Shown here: positions 48,942 through 60,852 of the stretch, piece after piece
How the letters are laid out: each line of letters opens with the position of its first letter
Position numbering within the stretch: position 1 is the stretch's first letter
Source: Circinella minor
Lineage: Eukaryota > Mucoromycota > Mucoromycetes > Mucorales > Lichtheimiaceae
DNA: 64,000 nt
Reading direction: 5' to 3'
Assembly: GCA_016758965.1 (NCBI GenBank)
Contig: JAEPRB010000143.1
Coordinates: forward strand, 40,351-104,350
Notes under the pieces: generated by a model
Database searches by the model: none
What the model was told of the DNA's origin: nothing
Seen by the model: the letters and a program-made list of their open reading frames with translations, nothing else
Made by a program: the position numbers and the translations under genes

Positions 48942-51600
48942 GGCGAAAGTTTCAATTACCCAGGTTTTCGCAGGAGAAGGGACGGATTTTGGTATGAGTC
49001 GCCGTTTTCACAAGTATAATTAATAAATCAAATTGGCATGTCATCGAACAAAAAAGTACAAAAGAAGCAAAAGAAAACAAACGATAGAGTAGAAATCAAA
49101 CTAAATCAAATAGTAAAGTGATACTAAAGTCAAAATAGCAAGATAACGAAAAAGAAGGTGTTGGTTTTTTTTTTTCTAGGGAGGGGGAGGCCATAATTTT
49201 TTTTTGGGTACTTCCATTTTTGGTAATGGAAGTAAAGCAACCAATTTTTCTAGTACAAGCAAAATAGAGGTGGAGTCCTTTTGGCCCTTATAGGCCTGTA
49301 CCTCTTATTTTTATTATTTTTTGTTATTGTTTTTCATTAAATTTCAACACCATATAAAAATTCATAACTGATAATGTTGACTTTCTGGGATAACTTTTTT
49401 TTATGTGGGCCGTTACGCGCACATTGAAAATAATAATAATAAAAATGGGAACACAAGTGATAAACACTTTAATAAAAGATATAATTTGTACAAGATGTTG
49501 ATAGACAGTTTGATTGCAATCGATTTAATATATGAGATACGTAGAGGAGGGACAATTGTATTATTAGATGATATGTTGTTTGTATTTGTATAAGATGCTA
49601 AAATGGAGTATTGTTTAGTACAGTAGATAGTGATTGCGGTGGTAAATATATTTATGTTGCTGATTATTGGTACGTATGGTTGTTGAGACATATGTTATTG
49701 GAGGGTCCTGATGTAACCAGTAATTCTATGGGGCGGTATTACTAAACAAACATTAAAATTGGTATTGGTATTGGTATTACCATTATCTTTCTAAAGTATG
49801 TATACACATCATTTGTTATTGTTATGATGCTGTGAAAGATGGTAGCCTTGTATTACATTCAATATTTTTAATATCAATGACTGTCTCGCATGCTTCCACA
49901 TATTGTGTAATTAGTACGTATGGTAGTATTGATACATGTTCTTTTATCCTTCGAACATTTCGTACGTTTTTAGCTGTTCTGCGGTGTCTTATCATATAGT
50001 GTTTGTCAATTAGCTTCAGTTGACCATAGTTTACCCAACATATTCCAATGTGGCTTCTTTGCTGTTGCAAATCATGGGTCTTTCTCTATATAAGTTTTTT
50101 ATGAATAGGTCTCGCCGTGCATTCCGTACTTTTTTTTAAAAAAAATACTGAAGGGCATTGAGCTGCCAATTTTTATAGTACATATTTTATACTTGTCATA
50201 CTACTCTACTACTGGTTTGTTGTTATGTTGCCGTTGTTTCAAAATTGTTTTTAATAATATGTATTAGTTCTTATTCGTTGTTGTATAATGTTGTTTTCGA
50301 ATTCTTCTAATGTATCATTATTGTTATTATAACCGTGTTACAGATGTCGAATTTATTCATCCCTAAATATTTATAACTAACCTAGTGTGTGTAAGAACAC
50401 CGATACGTATCCAAATTATGGTAACATACCCTGACCTGGCGGAAGTATATATAAAAGCACTATAGAGTTGGCATATATGATATTTTATGAGAATTACTAC
50501 GGGCGTAGAAAAGCACGACTAGGGGCGTAGCATGAAGGGGTCATGTTAAGTGTTGCTATTGTACGCTACGCCCCTAGTCTGACTTTGATCTTTGATCCAT
50601 TAAAAACCATCCCCACCCGAGCAATTACTTTTGGTAATATAGGTTTACATTAATTTATAGAAAATGGGCCATTGCTGTTAGTTACGTATATTCTGTAAGA
50701 GTAGAATTAATAATAAAATAGCAATTGAAAAAGGAGGAAACAATAAAGATTGAAAATAACAGTGAGGTAATAAAAATGAAAATGAATCTCTGGATGGGTG
50801 TAACTCTGATGATGATGATGCTGATATACAGCAAATAATACTCTACATGTAATTAAACTATAATTCAGTATGATAAGCAATCATCAAGGCAATATATATA
50901 ACCCATTCACCCAAAAAAAAAATAGTTGCTTCAGACACTGCGCCAATATTATTTATAACACCATAAGAAAATATTAAGGTTCGATGACTTCTGATGCCTT
51001 CTGGTAGCTTTTGATTACTTTTTGTAACTAGTGGTACAAGTTTTCTTGTTCTGCTCATATTTATCATAAGTGCAGTATTGTACTTTCTAATGATTACGGA
51101 CATCAATATTGATAAAGGTTACTCAAACTTGTTTTTTACATATTTTATTCAAACGCTATAACTTAACTATTCTCTCTTTTAAAACGGTGTATCAATTCTT
51201 TCTCACCCTTGTATTTTTTATACGTAATTTTATATTGCCCTCTAAATTTGTTTTGCTAACATTTCTAAGGTGGTTTCTGGACCGGGTACCGTGTCCTTGG
51301 TGGGTTAGAATTAAATTATCTGAAATTATAAATTGCCATGTCAGGAAGTGGCATAATTAAATTAGTTTATGATTTGATGTCAAAGGATAATATCCATGTT
51401 GCTTTTTATTAAAATATATTTATATGATATATAGAAAATAGGTTCTGTATATCTGATAATAGGTTATTTATAATGATATTTTATGGTCTACTACGTAATG
51501 TATACTTCAATTTTTGCGCTCACGATATTTTGGTTAGATGAACATTAGAAACAATAAATAAAGGATCATCAGATGACGGACTTAATGGTTGGATTCTACG
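48942..51600. other. Spacer with inverted repeats
   Basis: AT-rich. Open frames at 49405-49691, 49822-50070 and 50858-51106 show no family features and overlap on both strands, though the one at 50858-51106 (minus) has a mixed composition and may be a relic. A strong inverted repeat at 50517-50579 is listed separately. Confidence 0.45.
50517..50579. repeat. Perfect 15-bp GC-rich inverted repeat
   Basis: GACTAGGGGCGTAGC at 50517-50531 and GCTACGCCCCTAGTC at 50565-50579 are exact reverse complements with a 33-nt loop. A third partial copy (GGGCGTAG) sits at 50501-50508. The local GC content is far above the surroundings. Possibly a tiny palindromic element or a strong RNA hairpin. Confidence 0.75.
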
Positions 51601-53376
51601 AGAGGAGGTCGGTTGTTGAGATGCTACTTGGTTCAATGTTGTATATCAGCAATATTTTCTTGCGCGTACGGTAAAGAGCCAGTAGCAGTAATAGTGGATC
51701 GTGTAACAGAAGGATAATATATCCGATGAGTAGCGTCAGGTAATGATGTAGGGTGATTTGTGTTCCAGGAGACAAGAGGGGGTACAATAGATTGTTTTAT
51801 AATAGATAATGACGATAATAATAATAAAGATATATTCGAGTTTGTTAAAAAACTTCCATGTTGAGTAGTTGAATCTTGGTGTACAGGATATGATGGTAGT
51901 GGTTGTATAACTGACATCTGCAAATTAGATGGGGATAATAATTTGTTTGAATTAGAAGTATTTGTCAATGTTGGTTGAAAAGCTATGTGGCCACAGTTCA
52001 TAATAACCTTTGTGTACACGACCATATCTATTGAAAGAACCAACCTAAAACAGAGAACAATGTGAATTATATAATTTATATCCTATAAAAAAAACTTACG
52101 TCAATTATACCTGAGTCTATAACCTGCCATTACTGTGTTAGCTAATTCAGGACTTGCTCCAAAAGACATAAATTTGCAGATAATATTTGGATGCATCTCC
52201 CCTCAAGAGAGTTTGTGCCACGACTACAGCGATATAAAGGTAGGTTATTCTTATCCTTTCCAATTTCAAAATAAAATTATATTCCAGGGGGACCAGATAC
52301 GTGACCAAGTTGGATAGTGTTTAAAACATTTTCAGACTGCCGCCATGCCTCGTCGTCAAAAAGTGTTCTGCCAGTTTTTGCACATCCCAAGTACACATAC
52401 GTATCAAATACCTTCTTTACTACAGGATATAAATCTTTTTCACGGGGGATAATTCCTAATAATATTATTAGAAAGATATTCATTTGCTATAATAATACTA
52501 GTGCACCAAATAAAATGTAATAAACTTACTTTTCACACGTCGAAGAACCCAAGTAGGATTTTGATCCATCATCATATCTAACGTCATATGTTTAGTTTTT
52601 GAGTATTCTTCTATCAAACACTTATCATTTTTATCAATCAAAAAAATGGAGTCGCGCAGGCGTCTTGTGAACTCTTTTGCCAATTCGTGCCTCCTAGGTA
52701 CGCGAATCATATCCATTAAATGGAATGCATCTTTTAGAATACGTGATGGTAATAGATTTGATGAAGTTGCTGATGGTTATGATGTTGAAGAATTTATTTG
52801 TTTCTGAGTTACTGATACAGAATGTGGTCGATTAGAATTATTATTGCCTGTGCTTTCTTTGTAATCTTTAATAGAATCATCATCTTTGGAATCAGTGTCG
52901 TTATTATAAATATTTGAATTAATCAAATCGTCCAAAACAGCACTATTATCTATTAATAGAAAAATATGTATTGACATGATGCTAATAGGTATTCGGCCTA
53001 AATAACATCAATCAAATATTATCATAAATTTTTATAATACAACAAGTTTTCTCAATTGAATTCCACTAAATTTTAGTCTCGTTATACTAACTAGTTAGTT
53101 TATTAATATTTTTGTATGTTTACTTCTATGACCCATTTCATATTCATTTATGTATTATTTATTTTATATTGATTAACCTTCCAATTGACTTCCGAAAATC
53201 ATATGCACAGAAATAGTAAAACAATTATAAAAGATAAGGAAAAACCAATAAATAAAATCATCTTTCTTCCGAATTCAAAAATTGATACAAGAAAGGATCA
53301 TCCCCTAACTTTACGCGTGACAGTATGATGAGTAAAATATCAATGATCCTTTTTATTAATATACATACCAGTTGTA

Positions 53377-53381
53377 TTTGT

Positions 53382-53440
<59 letters not shown>

Positions 53441-53476
53441 TTGTTGCTGTTGTTGTTGATGATGATGATGATGAAG
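53377..53476. repeat. TTGCTG hexanucleotide repeat inside the exonuclease-protein relic
   Basis: About 100 bases of TTG/CTG with a GAT run on the right. In the minus-strand frame running through NPFNVVVNLKNLRTSKPIEV this encodes a Ser run followed by alternating Thr-Ala, then NTTG before a GTATGT donor at about 53368. Confidence 0.85.
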
Positions 53477-54829
53477 TATAAGTTATATTTTGAGAAATAT
53501 TTCGTGATGAAACCTCAATTGGCTTGCTTGTTCGAAGATTCTTTAAATTAACAACAACATTAAATGGATTATCACCAATTCTCTTGGTGATTTTTTATGA
53601 GCTTTTAATATTATAGCTGGCTTGAGTACTTGTTTAATAGTAACAATAGCTTGATTTTTCCAACAGTTATGTCACCAAGTACACGATCTTGTTTTGCTAA
53701 TTCCTCATATACAACAGCTTCACATAATTTCTGTGGATGCACTGAAACATCGATACCTATAATTTTGTAATCCGTTAGCCTACGTATGTAATTCAAACTG
53801 TTCATATACCGTGTAATCCAATAATTTATATTTCTGTATTAATACCTTGTAAGGGTTTCAAAACTAACTTTTCGGCAGGAAAGTAACGAGTAATAACAGT
53901 GCATCCAAGCCAGCCCATGCGTTACGAGTAGCATATTCAATTTGTTGTGAAGAAAGGATATCAGAATCCCAATCACTTGAACAAATATTATCAACTTTTG
54001 GTAATGAGCAACCTAGTACCTTTTACAAATATCTGCAACGCTAATCCTTGCATCATGAACGACATCTCTTTCTTTACAAAATCTGCCAAGTTTAAGATCT
54101 TCTTGACATAGGACACCAAAGTCACGATGTATTTTAGCCAAATCTCCACCGACTTCTCGACCAACCTTCTTTATGGCCCCATCTTGCAAAAACCGTTGTA
54201 GTGGCTCTGGTAGTTCGGACCAGGTGGCAAGTTTCAATATCTATATATTACCAGATGTTGCAATTTGAATCAATGGAAGCTTTCCTTCTGTAGCCTATAT
54301 TTATCATACAAAAGCTATATAATAGGTGTTATTTAGTTAAGATGTAAACTAGTTGAAAATTGATGTAACTAATGGTGTAAATACGTACGTTTATCTTCAA
54401 GCAATGTTTCAAATGTTCGTTTGATTTCATTATAAGTCGATAACATAATAATATTTACATTTTCAGGTACTGGAACAACAGGAAGCTGGTTGTTGATGTT
54501 GATATCGAAAAGCTTTACTGGTACGACATCTTGCGTCAGCGAGGGCGAAACACTAGAAAGAAAGGCTTGCTCCCCAGTAACATTATCCGTAAAAAATATT
54601 TCTGGATGATCATGGCCATACATGTTATATACATCACGCATCGAATCGAAAGCAAATTTCAGATGTTTTAGAGATTTTGTGGGGACCAAAAGTTGCATCC
54701 TAATCTCCTCATATTCGTTACAAATGGTATAAACACCAAGAAAAGTGGGTGATCCATCAATTCGACCAAGATACTTAATAATCTTGAATGTATGACACCA
54801 TGGCTAAAAATTGCATGTAGTTACCTAAT

Positions 54830-55440
54830 TCTCTATGAATATGAATTATGGGTTATGAAATATCAGGCTTCTCTATGAATATGCATGAAAAAAGACAATC
54901 ATTCATTTTCATGGAAATAAATTCATGAACCTCTATTACAAAACTTAATGAATCTGAGTGACAATGTATGACTCTGAATGATATATGAATCTGCATAAAA
55001 TTGAACAAATATCTATGAAAAGGTATCTATGATTATGAATGAAAATGCATACTTTGTAAATATGAGTGATAATGTATGAAATCGCATACTTATACTTCGT
55101 GAAACCATAATCGTTTGACGAGAAGTAGTATTCCCACGCACTTCTTTTACTACTTTTCTCGTTATCTCATATAGTTAATGACCCACAAAAAGAAAATTTT
55201 ATTATTCAAAGTGCCTATCATAATATAATAGAAGCGGTTTCAACCATGTTATAGCTACAGTATAACGTATATGTTCATAAAGTAAAATATATATTATTTG
55301 AAAACTAGTAGGTGCTGAAAATCCACGAATCTGCATGAATCTGTATATAAATAGGTAATGGATATGACTGAATATCTATGATTCTGCATAGATCTATGAA
55401 TCTCCATGAAGTGACACGTTTCATAGAGATTCATGACATT
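54830..55440. repeat. Degenerate ATGAATCT-rich array between two exon relics
   Basis: About 600 bases in which words such as CTATGAAT, ATGAATCTGCAT, TGAATGATA and TCTATGA recur in loose order. The right end holds an inverted repeat: ATGAATCTCCATGAA (55396-55410) and TTCATAGAGATTCAT (55420-55434), 14 of 15 positions complementary with a 9-nt loop. It separates two coding blocks of the relic protein and is probably an inserted short repeat. Confidence 0.6.
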
Positions 55441-56936
55441 AGTGATCATGTAGATCCATGGAAATCCATTCATTTTTATTACTCATTTTAGCCGTGGTGT
55501 GATCCCCTTTCAATACTCGACCTCCTAAAACCATCATCTGTTTATCTATCAAATGACATATTTCGTTGATTATTACAGTATATATGATACGTAAATATTG
55601 CCCTGAAGGTATGTATCCAGCATATCCATCTTTATCGACGTATGATGAAAATGTTTGAAATGTAGGTGGGCTAATGATTTCTTCAAGAGTTGGAGATGTA
55701 CGGCGAGAATTGGTGTAATTGAAATATTGAAATTCAGGTCGTGCATGTGTCAATCTTTGTAACTCTTGCAAAACCTTTTGGAAACGTTTTGGACCAAGTG
55801 CATTTTGAACACAGAGTCTAAATACATCGCCAACATCTTTCGAAATACCTGTGCGATGCGTAAAATATGCTGGAAATTCCTGTTGAAGATATAAAGGTAA
55901 TTGCCGGATGATTCCTTTGTTGTGTGCACTCAGCGTTTTTTTACAATGCTTATTTGTACAAATATATGTCATTGACATCACATAAAAATTTCTAATAAAT
56001 AATATAAGTACATTCTTCAGATGAGTAACTAATATGGTATGTATTTATCACGTAATAAAGTAGTTTTACCTTTTAAGATCAACGACTCTACGTGCAGGAG
56101 GATTTTTTGGATAGCCATTAATTGTAAGATGACTTGTACAGTTACGTTCTTGACATTTAAGTTTATAGTTGATTAAAGGGTGTGGAAGCCATAAAAAAAC
56201 TTTGGGTAAATATAGCATAGCGGGATCGTAGTCAAAACTCTCATCCGCGCGTAATGCTAGTATCTCTGGGGATGGATTACTTAAAGCAAAAAAGGGATCT
56301 GGTGGCAATATCCAAAAGGTATCACGACGATACTCTGCTGGAAAACCTTTACCACTATCCTTTTTGTCCCTAACAAACCTTTCTTGAATGCTTAAGAAAT
56401 ATTTGTGGAGAAACGTTTTCTTTGTTTTTGTTGTCACTGCTCCTGTCGGGATTGTTGTTGTTGGTGTTATTGCTGTTATTATGAACCGCTTCATTTTGTT
56501 TTCCATTATCCTCTATATCATAATCGTCGTTGTTATCTGTTTCCCAATCACTATCATTATTATAAATTTCCCCCATAATAGGTATTTGTGAGGTGTCGAC
56601 AGGGGAATTGTTATCTTCTTCCAGTATCCCAGAATCAACAAGAGAAATGAGCTTTCTTAAATCGACACTATGATCGTCATCTTCTATTTTATTGTCTTCT
56701 ATATTAAATTAGCTTTTTTATATAAATGCTTGAATTAACATCTCAAAAGGAATTTACCTCGTGAAAGAACTGTTGAAGAGGTTCATCTTTTGAGGTACCC
56801 TCATTGTTGCTATTATTATTAATGCTATTATTCCAAAACCAATTTACAGGAAGTGTTCCTTGAATGACAGCTGATTTGGTTTTGGACCAGGTTTTTTAGT
56901 TCCCGGAGCGTTTTTCATCCCTTTAATTAGTACCAT

Positions 56937-57276
56937 TATACCTACAAGATGTTATAAGAAAAAGAAAACTAGGTTACTGAAAAGTTTAAAACGTCAAGCT
57001 TAAACTCAGGTGTCAACCATTATGCTTCAATAGTAACACGAATTTCCTCATATGTATTCACACACCTCTCTCCACCATCCAATCAAAAACAATTTAGAGC
57101 TCCTCTAAGTCAATTTTTATTGGCTGAAATCCAACCTTGCCAAAAAAAAAAAATTAATCGAATTCCTAATCGGTAATTCCTAATTTGGAACTGTTATCTT
57201 AAGGACCATTGTAGAGGATAAAAAAAATTCTGTGACGTAATTCTAAATTCCCATCGAGCAAGGAATGTTTCATTCC
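56937..57276. other. Spacer
   Basis: AT-rich spacer upstream of the relic protein gene. No frame or motif recognised. Confidence 0.45.
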
Positions 57277-58201
57277 CACAATGAAAACTATGATTCTCTG
57301 AAGTGGATTACTAACATTACAAGTTTAGATTCCACTTTTCGTTGGATGTTGTATTTTTTTTTTCATTTAAGCGGTTTATAGATAGTTGGAGGTAACCAAT
57401 CCTCCCCTCCCTCAATTAAACTGCGAGTGGTTCAATAAAGATAGTTGGAGGTAACCAATCCTCCCCTCCCTCATTATTTTACTGCGAACTCTAAAGTGGT
57501 GGTTTAGTAGATGATAGTTGGAGGTAGCCAATCCTCCCCTCCCTCACTATTTTACCGCTATCTTTTTTTTTCTCAAATGGTGGTTTAATAGATGATAAGT
57601 GGAGGTAACCAGTCCTCCCTTCCTTCGCTATTATTCTTCCTGCTTTTTCGCTTACTATATTTCACGACAGGAAAGCTCTCGAACCCATACTGTAATAAAT
57701 TAAGGTAATATGTTAATCGTAACTATTAAATATTTGGGTATTTTTTAATTTTAAAAGTAAGTGTCGAAAACAAAGATCCATCATTTGTGTTAACAGTTTA
57801 TATAACGAGTCGATATGATAGCAACCGCCTAACAACTCGAGTACGATTTATATTGCACAAGTGACAAAAAAACTATAGTCAACAGTGATTTGGTATATGT
57901 TTGGGATATAAATATGAAAAAGGTATTATAGAAAAAAAAAGTCTTGATGCAAAAGCCGATAGATGAATCGTAAAATAATTTTTTTCTCTCCCTTTTCTTA
58001 TTTCATAGATAAATATTAGTTGATAATAAACGTTACTATCCGAGTAGTGCTTATTCAATTGGTTTCATTCGTCATTATGGAATATGGCAGCATCAATTAT
58101 TGGTCAAATATTCCTGGATGAATAGAAAGGAGTTTAATCAAAATGAGTTGTCAAAAAAACTATGGCTTTTTGTGATTAGTTTCGATACCTGTTCTTCTAC
58201 G
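57277..58201 (+). repeat. Direct repeat A (about 925 bp)
   Basis: Nearly identical to 60853-61646 in the same orientation, starting at ACTATGATTCTCTGAAGTGG and ending near TTCTTCTACG. It contains four tandem units (57381-57630). The 570 bases from about 57630 on are almost unchanged between the two copies. No coding frame. Together with repeat B it brackets family copy 3. Confidence 0.9.
57381..57630 (+). repeat. Four tandem units of about 60-80 bp
   Basis: Units begin near 57381, 57440, 57513 and 57594, each with GATAGTTGGAGGTAACCAAT followed by CCTCCCCTCCCTC (last unit GATAAGTGGAGGTAACCAGT). Within each unit GGAGG and CCTCC form a short stem, so the transcript could fold into repeated hairpins. 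Confidence 0.85.
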
Positions 58202-58660
58202 TATCCGTGTGTTACTATAGCAACGTTTACTTTCATTGTGTGTCCTTTCTTAAATCCCTTTCCTTTTCATTTTTTTAAAGTTATATTCAATAGTATCTAA
58301 GGATTGGCTTGAATGCAAGTGTGATATCATGCAATTTTTTTATTACTATTAGATCCACAAAGGATGGATATCACGTAATGGCTATAATTCTGAGAAACAG
58401 CTACAAATGGTAAATTAATAGAAAGTTACAAATCGAAAAAAGGCTTTGAAAAAGAGAATAGAAAAGTATGGCTGTATGTACTGGTGGTTGTTGAAGATTG
58501 GTTGTGTCTGGGTATTATGGTAAAAATAATAATAGGATAATGATTGTATCATATGTAAAAACTTTGAATGGATGTGTTTGATATTTAAACAGGAATGAAT
58601 AGATTTAAGATCTTGGTATTGATGATGTTAATAAGTTGTTATATAAATGTAAAAGCGAAA
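58202..58660. other. Spacer between repeat A and family copy 3
   Basis: AT-rich; from about 58528 it is similar to the sequence next to copy 2 at 41905-42017 (shared 3' flank of the gene family). The open frame at 58100-58300 runs out of the repeat and is not supported. Confidence 0.5.
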
Positions 58661-60677
58661 CTATTGTTTTTGTTTTTTTGCTGATTTGTCATCACTGTCA
58701 GTTGTTGATTTCGTTGATGATCCACTGGAATTTGTAATGCATGGTGGTAATAAAGCTCGCTTTTTTCCTTTTCTTCCAATTGAAACCACTTCGTTAAATT
58801 CCTCAATAGCTCTTACAGTTTCCAGCAAATATAGTCGAGTACGGTAAACGAGTTCAATGATTGGAATTAGTTGGGGGGAGCAGACATTAGGCTTAAGGGG
58901 AAACATTGCGCGGTCGGATTGGGTGATCCGACAAACTGATCCTTTTGGACAATCCATAACAATTACCGAAAGATGAAGCCCTAAAAACATTTATTTTGCA
59001 AGTTAATGATATTTGAAATGTGAGAACTAAATGAACGTTCCATTTGAGATTTTATTTAGCGCGTAACACATACCAGAAATGATAAAAGCTCCTGTTTTTG
59101 CAGCATGAATAATCGAGGGTCTGTCACGTACAATAGATACCAGAAAGTCTTTCAACATTTTTGGGGCCTTCATTCCACTTTCGTATAATTCTTTCGTTCC
59201 ATTTTCTCCTTCGTCTTTCAAAGCAACCTCGCTAAATCCAAGCTCGTAATTCATAAACGTACATTTCATGTCAGGTTGCATTCCAACATGGTGTCGAGCA
59301 GTGGGTTGATGAGCAGATAATGACCGACTTTGATTATGTCGGTCTGAAGAAGCTTGGGACTTTCTCTTGCCACTAACAATTAATATATAATAAGCTCGCT
59401 GGATACTTATAATAATTATAACTTATAGTCAAAAAATTACAAGTACTTACGATCGAGCACGTATCTCTGTTAAGTCAAAACACTTAAAAATAAATGGCCA
59501 TATACGATATTCCACATCGTCCTCAATATAATCTTCATCAAAAAATCTCATATTGTACAGCTCTATAACTTCTTCAAAACTTTTTCTGGCCCAGTACAAA
59601 TCGGGTTGACTTAATGGATTGAAAGTTTTACTAATGATGGCATTGTTTAAGTCGTGTAAAGTTTTCTATAGTTTTTGCCAAGAAAAAAAAAAGCAAATCG
59701 TTATTAGCAACGATATGGTAAGAGCGTGAATAACGATTACCACATATATACCTTATCAAGGAATGTGTATAGGTATTCATGGAGAGGTTGTGGGAGTTCT
59801 TGGTCAAAATCAACTGCTTTAAAATTTCCAATTTCTTCGAGTTCTTTTTCTGTAAACACATCGGCATATGATGAGTCATTTGGATTTAAGATCATAGAAT
59901 GAACAGGGCTAAAAATGGTTTTTTAAAAACTGTTAAACGCATGGAACTCCAAAAATGATTGCACTAGTCGGTTGGAAACATGGAAAAGCAAAAAGTGGAT
60001 AGCAAAAAATATATCACACTATCCTCTTTATTTAGTTAAACACTTACTGTTCATATTTTAAACCTAAGGCATGATCCATCATAACTTGTTCAACTATTCT
60101 GCCACTTTCCAGTCTCCATACGTTTCCTGATTCAATGACTTTTTTATAGCTATTTTCCATTTCTTGGAGTGCTTTTTCGGTCATAATGATTGCGGATTTT
60201 TTGCTGGCGGAATGACGGGTAGTGGTGGTAGATGGATGTGGTGGTGAGTAGTCCTCAGATACTTTTTCTCGTTTATTTATTATGCTCCAGCTTACACCCT
60301 GTCGAAAATCGAAACAATCAATACATAAAGTACAATAGTTAATACAAGATAGACTAAAACTACAAACACGAACCTCTTCAACTGTTCCTTCAACATTCGT
60401 TTCTTGTAAAACTCTCTTAAACATAGTTGTCCATAATTGAGCAACATTTTTCGAAAATCAGTAAGTTCGATTATACGTGCGGTTTCCTTTCCAACGAATT
60501 CTTGAAGTGATGGGATGCTGTTTTTACCCTTGGAATTCAAAACATACTCTAATGTAACTAAAATTTACAAGCAAATCGCTTAGTAAAATAACAATCAATA
60601 CGATTTAATCTTTACTTACGGTTTTTTCTTTTCGTTTCGCTATCATTTGAAGCATCTGTCGGGGCGTTCGTTGTCAT
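58661..60677 (-). CDS. Unknown-family gene, copy 3, near-intact with one frameshift
   Basis: Minus-strand gene of at least six exons. First exon from ATG 60675-60677 (MTTNAPTDASNDSETKRK). Second exon starts YVLNSKGKNSIPSLQEFV. Later blocks are GVSWSIINKREKV, WRLESGRIVEQVMMDHALGL, HPVHSMILNPNDSSYADVFT, YWARKSFEEVIELYNMRFFD and EDDVEYRIWPFIFKCFDLTE. They are followed by KCTFMNYELGFSEVALKDEG, KMLKDFLVSIVRDRPSIIHA, AKTGAFIISG, LHLSVIVMDCPKGSVCRITQ, and PLKPNVCSPQLIPIIELVYR, ending in a Lys/Gln tail at TAG 58661-58663. About 480 residues. In the second exon, the A run after TTTCG on the coding strand has five bases where copy 2 has six (60447-60451), shifting the frame; it may be a real lesion or a homopolymer sequencing error. 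No known domain recognised; function unknown. Confidence 0.7.
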
Positions 60678-60852
60678 GGTGAAAATTTCAAAATTACCAA
60701 GATTTGCGCAGTATCTGTTGCTAGGAGAAGGGGCCAATTCTGATGCTACGCTTTAAACTTCACGCGCATCTAATTTTGGTATTTTGGGACAGGCTTTTTT
60801 TGGGGAGGTGCAAGTGAGTTTTTTATATATATTCTTCTTTACCTCTTCATTT

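Larger units (their letters stand above)
51600..56936 (-). pseudogene. Decaying large protein with 3'-5' exonuclease segment, probably mobile-element derived
   Basis: Minus-strand gene relic. Start near 56934-56936 (MVLIKGMKNAPGTKKPGPKP), an Asn/Asp-rich acidic part (56576-56400), and YICTNKHCKKTLSAHNKGII with paired cysteines (55960-55900). Then come QEFPAYFTHRTGISKDVGDV, GPKRFQKVLQELQRLTHARP, and HPEIFFTDNVTGEQAFLSSV (54610). The exonuclease segment reads GKLPLIQIATSGNI, a TAG at 54241-54243, LKLATWSELPEPLQRFLQDG, KVGREVGGDLAKIHRDFGVL, FCKERDVVHDARISVADICK and SDWDSDILSSQQIEYATRNA, like WRN/DnaQ nucleases. The exon that should carry the first catalytic DxE is not visible. A Thr-Ala repeat, HMTLDMMMDQNPTWVLRRVK (52560), NVLNTIQLGHVSGPPG (52290), RGTNSLEG (52215) and MSFGASPELANTVMAGYRLR (52170) follow. 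I remember this order from a repeated fungal family (zinc ribbon plus exonuclease, possibly DUF6729). Several frameshifts. Confidence 0.55.

Noticed and set aside
53377..53476. Polyglutamine tract from (CAGCAA)n
   Set aside because: The frame continuous with neighbouring coding sequence reads Thr-Ala, not Gln.
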